Assembly (NCBI RefSeq): GCF_004522105.1
Contig: NZ_SPUJ01000004.1
Location: forward strand, 496,001-560,000
Origin: Nocardioides sp. 1609
GTDB taxonomy: Bacteria; Actinomycetota; Actinomycetes; Propionibacteriales; Nocardioidaceae
Reading direction: 5' to 3'
Length of the DNA stretch: 64,000 bases
The position numbers were made by a program, and so were the translations under genes. A model generated the notes under the pieces. It was not told the origin of the DNA and did no database searches. It saw nothing but the letters and a program-made list of their open reading frames with translations. Shown in pieces: positions 57,633 to 64,000 of this stretch. How positions within the stretch are numbered: the first letter of the stretch is position 1; every line of letters starts with the position of its first letter.

Positions 57633-58367
57633 GTGAACGACGTACGACCCGCACCGCCACTTCCGGCCCGCCCGCACCAGAGGGTCACCGACGACGGCCG
57701 CACGGTCCGCGAGGTGCTCTCCTACTCGCGCCGGGGCAGTCGGTTCACCCCACGCCAGGCGGCCGCCTGGGAGGCGCACCACGAGGCCTGGGTCGTGCCC
57801 GACGAGGCCGTGGACGCCCCCGACTTCTCCTGGGCCGACGTGTTCGGGCGCGAGGCCCCCCTGGCCGTCGAGATCGGACCGGGCATCGGTGAGGCCACCG
57901 TGGCGCTGGCGGCGTCCCGACCGGGGACCAACGTGCTGGCGCTGGAGGTCTGGCGCCCCGGTGTCGCCGAGGCCCTCGGCCGGACCGCCGAGGCCGGGCT
58001 GAGGAACGTGCGGTTCTGCGGGGTCGACGCGGCCTGGCTGCTCGAGCACCGGGTGGCGCCGGCGTCGCTCGCCGAGCTCTGGACGTTCTTCCCCGACCCG
58101 TGGCACAAGGCCCGGCACCACAAGCGTCGTCTCGTCGCGCCGCGCTTCGCCGCCGTCGCCGCCGCCCGCCTCGCGCCCGGCGCGCCCTGGCGGCTGGCCA
58201 CCGACTGGGCGGAGTACGCCGAGCAGATGGTCGAGGTCCTCGACGCCGAGCCGGCACTGGCCGGCGGCGTCGTCGAGCGCTGGCCCGAGCGACCCGTCAC
58301 CCGCTTCGAGCGCAAGGGGCTGGCGGTGGGCCGCACCATCACCGACCTGGAGTACCGCCGGGTCTGA
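57633..58367 (+). CDS. trmB: tRNA (guanine-N7)-methyltransferase
   Basis: This 244-residue enzyme makes m7G46 in the tRNA variable loop using S-adenosylmethionine. The SAM loop is VEIGPGIGEATVALA near residue 76. The family signatures FFPDPWHKARHHKRRLV near residue 150 and ATDWAEYAEQM near residue 188 are present. The N-terminal 50 residues contain the actinobacterial GSRFTPRQ leader. GTG 57633 has GACAAT (57620-57625) 7 nt upstream. It has no obvious operon partner. Confidence 0.94.
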   Translation: MNDVRPAPPLPARPHQRVTDDGRTVREVLSYSRRGSRFTPRQAAAWEAHHEAWVVPDEAVDAPDFSWADVFGREAPLAVEIGPGIGEATVALAASRPGTNVLALEVWRPGVAEALGRTAEAGLRNVRFCGVDAAWLLEHRVAPASLAELWTFFPDPWHKARHHKRRLVAPRFAAVAAARLAPGAPWRLATDWAEYAEQMVEVLDAEPALAGGVVERWPERPVTRFERKGLAVGRTITDLEYRRV

Positions 58368-58470
58368 GCGGCCGCACCTCCCGGCCGGGCGGGCACCGGG
58401 TGTCCCTGGATCGTCGTCCGGTGGCAGGAACCGGAGGGCGGACGACGCCGCAGCCTCCTAGGCTGGGCCG

Positions 58471-59772
58471 GTGAGCGCCACCGTCGAGTCCCGTCGCGGC
58501 GCCCGCCGCCTCCACCGCGCCTGGTGGGTGGCCGCGATCACGATGGGCGCGCTGATCGCGGCGGCCGGCTTCCGGTCCTCCACCGGCGCCCTCCTGGGTC
58601 CGCTCGAGGACGAGTTCGGCTGGTCCCGGGGGACGACGAGCGGCGCGGTCAGCCTCAACCTGATCGTCTACGGCCTCACGGCGCCGTTCGCGGCAGCGTT
58701 GATGGAGCGGTTCGGGCTGCGCCGGGTCGTGGCGGCCTCGCTGAGCCTGGTGGCGGTCGGCTCCGGCCTGACGCTGGTGATGACGTCGGCCTGGCAGCTG
58801 TGGCTGCTGTGGGGCTTCGCGATCGGCGTCGGCACCGGGTCGCTCGCCCTCGTCTTCGGCGCGATCGTCGCCAACCGCTGGTTCGTCCGGCACCGCGGCG
58901 TCGTCGTCGGGGTGTTCTCGGCCGCCAGCTCGACCGGGCAGCTCGTCTTCCTGCCGGCGATCGCCCACCTCGCGGACGGTCCCGGCTGGCGCTGGGCGGC
59001 CGGCCTGGTGGCGGCGTTCGCGCTCCTGCTGGTGCCGCTGGTCCTGCTGCTGCTCGCCGACTCACCGGCGAGCGTCGGGACGACGGCGTACGGCGCCGAT
59101 CCGAGCCTGGCCACGCCGGTCCCGGTCGCGGCGCCGACGCGCGGGGCCGCACGCACCGCGATCGACACGCTGCGGGAGTGCTCCCGGTCGAAGGTCTTCT
59201 GGATCCTCTTCGGCACGTTCTGGATCTGCGGGTGGTCGACGAACGGCCTGATCGGGACCCACTTCATCGCGGCGTCGCACGACCACGGGCTGCCCGAGAC
59301 GACCGCGGCGTCGTTGCTCGCGCTGATCGGGATCTTCGACATCGTCGGCACCGTGGCCAGCGGCTGGCTCACCGACCGCGTCGACAGCCGGCACCTGCTG
59401 CTGGTCTACTACCTCTTCCGCGGGCTGTCGCTGCTCGCCGTGCCCTACCTGCTCGCCGACGTGGTGCACCCGAGCCTGTTCGTGTTCATCGTCTTCTACG
59501 GACTGGACTGGGTCGCGACCGTGCCGCCGACGGTCGCGCTCTGCCGCGCCCACTTCGGCGCCGAGCGGGCCGGGGTCGTCTTCGGCTGGGTCTTCGCCGC
59601 GCACATGGTCGGTGCGGGCGTCGCGGCGAGCTTCGCGGGCCTCGTCCGCCAGGGCACCGGCGACTACTACGCGGCGTGGATGACCGCCGGCGTCCTGTGC
59701 CTCGCGGCGGCGTTCGCCGTGCTGGCGATCCCGCGGGACCCGCCCTCGAGGCAGGTCACGCCCGCGACGTGA
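58471..59772 (+). CDS. MFS transporter (OFA/monocarboxylate-like)
   Basis: This 433-residue transporter has about twelve helices. Loop motifs WSRGTTSGAVSLNL and MERFGLRRVVAASL, and the central GWLTDRVDSRHLLLVYYLFRGL, resemble the monocarboxylate/oxalate-formate MFS group. Substrate unknown. TAGGCT (58459-58464) lies 6 nt before GTG 58471. Its 3' end overlaps the convergent RDD gene by 17 bp. Confidence 0.9.
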   Translation: MSATVESRRGARRLHRAWWVAAITMGALIAAAGFRSSTGALLGPLEDEFGWSRGTTSGAVSLNLIVYGLTAPFAAALMERFGLRRVVAASLSLVAVGSGLTLVMTSAWQLWLLWGFAIGVGTGSLALVFGAIVANRWFVRHRGVVVGVFSAASSTGQLVFLPAIAHLADGPGWRWAAGLVAAFALLLVPLVLLLLADSPASVGTTAYGADPSLATPVPVAAPTRGAARTAIDTLRECSRSKVFWILFGTFWICGWSTNGLIGTHFIAASHDHGLPETTAASLLALIGIFDIVGTVASGWLTDRVDSRHLLLVYYLFRGLSLLAVPYLLADVVHPSLFVFIVFYGLDWVATVPPTVALCRAHFGAERAGVVFGWVFAAHMVGAGVAASFAGLVRQGTGDYYAAWMTAGVLCLAAAFAVLAIPRDPPSRQVTPAT

Positions 59773-60565
59773 GCCGCCGGCGGACCTCGTCCTGGCGCCG
59801 CAGCCGGTCCAGGTCGCGGTCGCGGCGGGCGGCGACGACGGCGGCGAGGAAGTCCTCCGGCGCGGTGCCGTGCGGCGGCAGGGGGGCCACGTGCTCGGAG
59901 ACCTGCTCGGCCAGCCGGGTGCCGACGCGGACCCGCGAGGCGGGGTCGAGCGTGGGCAGCCGCCCGAGGTACTGCCGCACGGCCAGCGCGAGCCCGGTGG
60001 GCAGCGAGGTGATGTCGGCTCGCGCCGCCCACGCGGCGAGGTGCGGTGGCGCGAGCGGCGGGTGGGGGAGCGAGAGGGCGACCCGGCTGCGGACGACGTA
60101 GGTGCCCGCGGCGTAGTCGCCGAGCCGCTTGCCGCGACCGCTCACCAGGGCCGAGAGGAAGGCGGGGGCGCCGAAGAACGCGTAGACCTCGACGAACCCG
60201 ACCAGCGAGCGGATCAGGGCGTGCTGGAAGGAGATCGGGCCGGCGTCGTCGCGCACGGTGCGCAGGCCGAGCGCCAGCTTGCCCAGCGACCGGCCGCGGG
60301 TCAGGGTCTCGAGCGTGGTCGGCACCACGACGAACACGAGGACCGTGGTGAGGATCAGCATCGCGTCCGCCAAGGCCGGGTCGACGTTGATCGCAGCGAC
60401 GCCGATGACGATCGCCAGCACGACGAGCGTCCCGATCGTCGCGACGACGTCGATGATCCCCGACGCCATCCGCGATCCCAGCCCGGCCGGGGGGAGGTCG
60501 AGCGCGACCGCCTCACCGGTGACGAGGTCGTCACTGGTGAGCATGTTGAACTCGCGTGCTGGCAT
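59756..60565 (-). CDS. RDD-family membrane protein
   Basis: This 269-residue protein starts MPAREFNMLTSDDLVTGEAV. It has an RDD domain of about four helices (residues 30-150; GLGSRMASGIIDVVA, TRGRSLGKLALGLRTVRDD) and a soluble C-terminal part of about 110 residues. The nearby divergent SpoIIM-like gene is a frequent partner, as in the RDD-SpoIIM-DUF58-MoxR clusters of actinobacteria. AAGACT (60573-60578) lies 7 nt before ATG 60565. Function unknown. Confidence 0.88.
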   Translation of the reverse strand: MPAREFNMLTSDDLVTGEAVALDLPPAGLGSRMASGIIDVVATIGTLVVLAIVIGVAAINVDPALADAMLILTTVLVFVVVPTTLETLTRGRSLGKLALGLRTVRDDAGPISFQHALIRSLVGFVEVYAFFGAPAFLSALVSGRGKRLGDYAAGTYVVRSRVALSLPHPPLAPPHLAAWAARADITSLPTGLALAVRQYLGRLPTLDPASRVRVGTRLAEQVSEHVAPLPPHGTAPEDFLAAVVAARRDRDLDRLRRQDEVRRRLTSRA

Positions 60566-60645
60566 CGGCGTCAGTCTTCCACGTGCGGGCACGGAGCCGT
60601 CGGGACGTCGGCGGCCGCGCTGCGGAGCCTCGCTAGGGTGGCCGC

Positions 60646-61641
60646 GTGGATCTCGACGCCTACGTGCTCGCGCACTCGCACGAGTGGGAGCGGCTCGAGG
60701 CGCTCGCCCAGCGGGGCCGGCTGTCCGGCCCCGAGAGCGACGAGCTCGTCGAGCGCTACCAGCAGGTCGCGACGCACCTGTCCGTCGTCCGCACGTCGTC
60801 GCCCGACAGCCACCTCATCGCCTACCTGTCGTCGCTGCTCGCACGCACCCGGATCAGGCTCGTCGGCACCCGTACCTCCACGTGGGCGCGCTTCGGCAGG
60901 TTCTTCACCCACCGCTTCCCGGCGGCGCTGTACCGGCTGCGCTGGTGGTGGATCGGCACGTGGGTCGCGAACGTCGTCGTGATGGCGGTGATGCTGCTGT
61001 GGCTGCTCGAGCACCCGAGCGTCGAGCAGAACCTGCTGAGCCCGGCCGAGGTCGACCAGCTCGTCGACAACGACTTCGAGAGCTACTACAGCGAGAACCC
61101 CGCCCAGAGCTTTGCGGCCCGGGTGTGGATCAACAACGCCTGGGTGGCGGCCCTCTGCATCGCCTTCGGCGTGCTCGGGTTCCCAGTGGTGATCCTGCTC
61201 TTCAACAACCTGCTGAACGTCGCCGTCATCGGCTCGATCATGATCCGCCACGACCGCGGCGACCTCTTCTTCGGCCTGATCCTGCCGCACGGGCTGCTCG
61301 AGCTGACCGCGGTCTTCGTGGCGGCGGGCTTCGGGCTGCGGCTGTTCTGGTCGTTCGTCGAACCGGGATCACTCACCCGCGCGCAGTCGATGGCCCGGGA
61401 GGGCCGCACCGCCATCACCGTCTCCCTCGGCCTGGTCGTCGTGCTGCTGGTGAGCGGCGTCATCGAGGCCTTCGTGACGCCGTCGCCGCTGCCGACCTGG
61501 GCGCGGATCGGCATCGGCGCGCTGGCGCTCGCGGTCTTCGTCCTCTACGTCTTCACCCTCGGACGGCGTGCCGTCGACGAGGGCGAGACCGGTGACCTGT
61601 CGGCCGACCTGCTGGAGGACCGGGTCGCCACCCAGGCCTGA
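60646..61641 (+). CDS. SpoIIM-family (DUF95) membrane protein
   Basis: This 331-residue integral membrane protein starts VDLDAYVLAHSHEWERL. It has about six helices, with the conserved YQQVATHLSVVRTSSPD segment near residue 42 and the ILPHGLLELTAVFVAAGF motif near residue 212. SpoIIM helps engulfment in Bacillus sporulation; this organism is not expected to sporulate that way and the role is unknown. TAGGGT (60634-60639) is 6 nt before GTG 60646. Divergent from the RDD gene. Confidence 0.9.
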   Translation: MDLDAYVLAHSHEWERLEALAQRGRLSGPESDELVERYQQVATHLSVVRTSSPDSHLIAYLSSLLARTRIRLVGTRTSTWARFGRFFTHRFPAALYRLRWWWIGTWVANVVVMAVMLLWLLEHPSVEQNLLSPAEVDQLVDNDFESYYSENPAQSFAARVWINNAWVAALCIAFGVLGFPVVILLFNNLLNVAVIGSIMIRHDRGDLFFGLILPHGLLELTAVFVAAGFGLRLFWSFVEPGSLTRAQSMAREGRTAITVSLGLVVVLLVSGVIEAFVTPSPLPTWARIGIGALALAVFVLYVFTLGRRAVDEGETGDLSADLLEDRVATQA

Positions 61642-61654
61642 CCCGCGCCGCCGG

Positions 61655-63094
61655 TCAGACCTCGACCGGCACCGGACGTCGTACCAGCAGCGCGACCAGG
61701 ACGGCGGCGGTCGAGATCACCCCGCCGTACACCAGGGCGGCGTGGATGCCCTCGGCGGTCGCGTCGACGAGCGGCGTGCCGGCGTCGGCGGCCGAGGTCG
61801 CCCGCCGGGTCATCACGGTGATGAACAGCGCGGTGCCCGCCGCGCCGGCGACCTGCTGGAGCGTGGAGACGATCGCGCTGCCGTGCGAGTAGAGCTGCTG
61901 CGGCAGGGACCCGAGGGCCGAGGTCATCAACGGCGTGAACATCAGCGCGAGACCGATGCTCATGACGACGTGCAGCGCGACGACGGTCGGCCGGGAGGTG
62001 TCGACGTCCAGGGTTGTCATGCCCCAGAGCGCGACGCTCGTGACGGCGGCGCCGGGGGCGACCAGCGGGCGTGGGCCGACGCGGTCGAAGGCCCGGCCGA
62101 CGACCGGCGCGAGCAGGCCCATCGTCAGGCCGCCGGGGAGCAGCACGAGACCGGTCTGGAGGGTCGAGAGGCCGAGCACGTCCTGCAGGTAGAGCGGCAG
62201 CAGGATCAGCGTCCCGAAGAGCGCCATCATGCTGACGGCGACGAGGCTGACGGCGATGGTGAAGGACCGGGTCGCGAACACGCGCAGGTCCAGCAGGGCC
62301 CGGTCCCCGAGCCGCACCTGCCGGACGACGAACCCCGCGAGGGCGAGCGCGCCGACGACCAGCGGGATCCAGACCGGCACCGCCGTGTGCCCGGTCGCGC
62401 TCTCGCCGATGCTGCTGGGCCCGTAGATCAGGCCGCTGAACGCCAGCGCGGACAGGACGACGGAGCCGGCGTCGATCCGCACGAGGCGCGGCTCGGTCAC
62501 GTTGCGGACCCAGGTCGCGCCCAGGGCGAGCGACAGCAGGGCGATCGGCAGCACGATCCAGAACATCCAGCGCCAGGACAGCGAGTGGAGCACCAGCCCG
62601 GAGACCGTCGGCCCGATGGCGGGCGCGACGGAGATGACGATCGAGACCGTGCCCATCATCCGGCCGCGGCGCTCGGGCTCGACGAGGTTGAGGATCGTGG
62701 TGATGAGCAGCGGCATCATCAACGCGGTGCCGACGGCCTGCACCACGCGCCCGGTCACGAGCAGCGGGAAGGCCGGCGCCGTGGCCGCGACCAGCGTGCC
62801 GATGCTGAACGACGTCATGGCCGCGACGAAGACCGCGCGCAGCGGGAAGCGGGTCAGCAGGAACCCGGTGATCGGGATGACGACGGCCATGGTGAGCAGG
62901 AACGCGGTCGTCAGCCACTGCGCCGTCGTCGCCGGCACGTCGAACTCGCGCATCAGCTCGGGCAGCGCGACGCTCATGATGGTCTCGTTGAGGATGACGA
63001 CGAACGCCGAGCCGACGAGCAGCGCGATGAGCCGGTTGGCGCCGGGGATCCGGCCGGGCGCCGCGGTCGGCGCGTCGGGGGTGGTGGTGGTCAC
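61655..63094 (-). CDS. MFS drug efflux transporter, DHA2 (EmrB/QacA) family
   Basis: This 479-residue protein has fourteen predicted helices and the DHA2 motifs NETIMSVALPEL, TTAFLLTMAVVIPITGFL and GRVVQAVGTALMMPLL. It is an H+-driven multidrug exporter candidate. GTG 63094 has AGGAG 7 nt upstream. It is divergent from a TetR gene, with the operator-like repeats between, so it is probably repressed by that TetR protein. The substrate is unknown. Confidence 0.92.
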   Translation of the reverse strand: MTTTTPDAPTAAPGRIPGANRLIALLVGSAFVVILNETIMSVALPELMREFDVPATTAQWLTTAFLLTMAVVIPITGFLLTRFPLRAVFVAAMTSFSIGTLVAATAPAFPLLVTGRVVQAVGTALMMPLLITTILNLVEPERRGRMMGTVSIVISVAPAIGPTVSGLVLHSLSWRWMFWIVLPIALLSLALGATWVRNVTEPRLVRIDAGSVVLSALAFSGLIYGPSSIGESATGHTAVPVWIPLVVGALALAGFVVRQVRLGDRALLDLRVFATRSFTIAVSLVAVSMMALFGTLILLPLYLQDVLGLSTLQTGLVLLPGGLTMGLLAPVVGRAFDRVGPRPLVAPGAAVTSVALWGMTTLDVDTSRPTVVALHVVMSIGLALMFTPLMTSALGSLPQQLYSHGSAIVSTLQQVAGAAGTALFITVMTRRATSAADAGTPLVDATAEGIHAALVYGGVISTAAVLVALLVRRPVPVEV

Positions 63095-63120
63095 GGGGGA
63101 GCTCCTGGACGCGGTGGTGG

Positions 63121-63165
63121 TGTAGTCAGTCTGGGTCAACCTGGCAGTCAGTGCCAACACGGCGT
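63121..63165. promoter_or_regulatory. Operator region between the efflux and TetR genes
   Basis: The segment holds GTCAGT twice (63125-63130 and 63147-63152) and the inverted repeat TGGCA-N5-TGCCA (63142-63156). A tentative minus-strand promoter is TTGGCA (63152-63157) and CAGACT (63128-63133), 18 bp apart. Binding by the TetR product is inferred. Confidence 0.45.
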
Positions 63166-63195
63166 CCGGAGGCGTTGTTCCCCTATGCTCACCGG

Positions 63196-63801
63196 ATGAC
63201 CGAGATCGCGCTCCGGGAGCGGCGCCGCCGCCAGACCGAGCGGGAGATCGGCGATGCCGCCCTCGACCTCTTCGAGGCCGGCGGGGTCGACGGCACCACC
63301 GTCGACGACATCGCCCGCGCCGCCGGGATCTCGCCGCGCACGTTCTTCCGCTACTTCCCCTCCAAGGAGCGCGCGGCCCTGGTGCCGCACGTCGAGCTCG
63401 ACGAGCGGGTCGAGGCCATGCTCGCCGGCCTCAGCGCCGACCGGCCGCTGCTCGACCAGCTCGAGGAGGTGTGGCGCGAGGTGCTCCTCGCCCTCGACGA
63501 CGGACGCAGCGAGGCCGGCCGGCTGCTGCTCCGGGTGCGCCGGCTGATGCGAGCCGAGCCCGCGTTGCGGCTGGCGGCCGCCGCGGTCGACGAGGAGCGG
63601 CTCGACGCCCTCGTCGGGCACCTGGTCCGGCTCGTGGGGGCCGACGACGACCTGGAGCCACGACTCGTCGTCGAGACGGCCGGGGTCGCGGTCCGGGTCT
63701 CGCTCGACCGGTGGGCCGGGGCCCGCGAGGCGGGCCGTGCCGTCGACCTGCTGGAGACCTACGCGCAGGCCTGCCGGGTGGTGCGCAGCCCGGGACGGTG
63801 A
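63196..63801 (+). CDS. TetR-family regulator
   Basis: This 201-residue regulator has the HTH GGVDGTTVDDIARAAGISPRTFFRYFPSKE (near residues 28-57, recognition helix SPRTFFRYF) and a helical C-terminal ligand domain. ATG 63196 is chosen because TATGCT (63184-63189) lies 6 nt upstream; a longer version overlaps that promoter. It is divergent from, and probably represses, the EmrB-like exporter. Confidence 0.92.
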   Translation: MTEIALRERRRRQTEREIGDAALDLFEAGGVDGTTVDDIARAAGISPRTFFRYFPSKERAALVPHVELDERVEAMLAGLSADRPLLDQLEEVWREVLLALDDGRSEAGRLLLRVRRLMRAEPALRLAAAAVDEERLDALVGHLVRLVGADDDLEPRLVVETAGVAVRVSLDRWAGAREAGRAVDLLETYAQACRVVRSPGR

Positions 63802-63820
63802 CTGCGCCGGCGCCGGGCGC

Positions 63821-64000
63821 TCAGCGCAGGCCCAGGCGCCGTACCACCTGGCGTGCCATCGCCCGCTCGCCGAGCGCGTTGGGGTGGACGACGACCGGGT
63901 TGATGCCGAGCAGGATCGGCTCGACCCAGCGGGTGCCGATCGGCTGGCACGCGTCGTGCCCGTCCGAGACGCGGTTCAGGTTCACGTACGTCGACCCGGT
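63821..64000 (-). CDS. C-terminal part of an SGNH-hydrolase (partial)
   Basis: The open frame runs from the right edge to TGA at 63821-63823, giving 59 residues of the C-terminus. The visible tail contains DGHDACQP with the catalytic Asp and VHPNALGERAM with the catalytic His, the block V arrangement of SGNH/GDSL esterases. The N-terminal GDS box and the start are outside the window. Relatives are mostly secreted lipases or esterases. Confidence 0.85.
   Translation of the reverse strand, partial: TGSTYVNLNRVSDGHDACQPIGTRWVEPILLGINPVVVHPNALGERAMARQVVRRLGLR

Overview
The window is very GC-rich actinobacterial chromosome, most like Nocardioidaceae (Nocardioides or a close relative). The evidence is the strong G/C bias at third codon positions, frequent GTG starts, many ATGA/GTGA overlaps between genes, and actinobacterial families such as DUF3027, DUF2530, an XPB helicase with its XPB-like neighbour, and a signal peptidase with a long acidic leader. 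I see no tRNA, rRNA, CRISPR array, prophage or insertion sequence. The gene content is mostly core chromosome with a few accessory patches.

Region by region. 1-5.6 kb: the end of a putative regulator, a small membrane protein, and a coxS-coxL-coxM-coxG operon for a form II type molybdenum hydroxylase whose CoxG ends in a membrane helix. 5.6-8.8 kb: a secreted repeat protein, a DUF3253 protein, a lipoprotein hydrolase and a TerD fusion. 8.77-9.81 kb: no gene, but an array of about nine nested-palindrome repeats of roughly 107 bp period, the most striking non-coding structure here. 9.8-14.9 kb: IclR regulator divergent from scoA-scoB, then aldo/keto reductase, 6-phosphogluconate dehydrogenase and a LapA-like protein. 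15-24 kb: an AlkB-family dioxygenase behind a perfect LexA-type SOS box, an ABC exporter pair, a GntR regulator, an orphan WXG100-like pair, CutC, and HD and MpaB proteins. 24-30.8 kb: SerA, a second secreted repeat protein, RtcB and a large secreted hydrolase, ending in two perfect palindromes. 30.8-40.5 kb: XPB helicase, Eis-like acetyltransferase, XPB-like/WYL protein, PP2C phosphatase with two FHA proteins, and signal peptidase I. 40.5-52.6 kb: acyl-CoA synthetase, subtilase, cold-shock protein, transporters and a MarR-MFS pair. 52.6-57.2 kb: rpsL-rpsG-fusA-tuf. 57.2-64 kb: TrmB, transporters, RDD and SpoIIM membrane proteins, a TetR-efflux pair and the end of an SGNH hydrolase.

Two themes cross the window. 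First, about thirty genes carry a TAnnnT-like -10 hexamer exactly 6-8 nt before the start codon, which implies leaderless transcripts. I used this to choose several starts. Second, palindromic regulatory sites sit on these promoters: a LexA box (alkB-like), Crp-like half-sites (cox operon and acyl-CoA synthetase), a shared palindrome between iclR and scoA, and operator-like repeats at the marR and tetR promoters.

The best candidates for something undescribed are the nested-palindrome array, the orphan WXG-like pair, the TerD fusion and the membrane-tailed CoxG.
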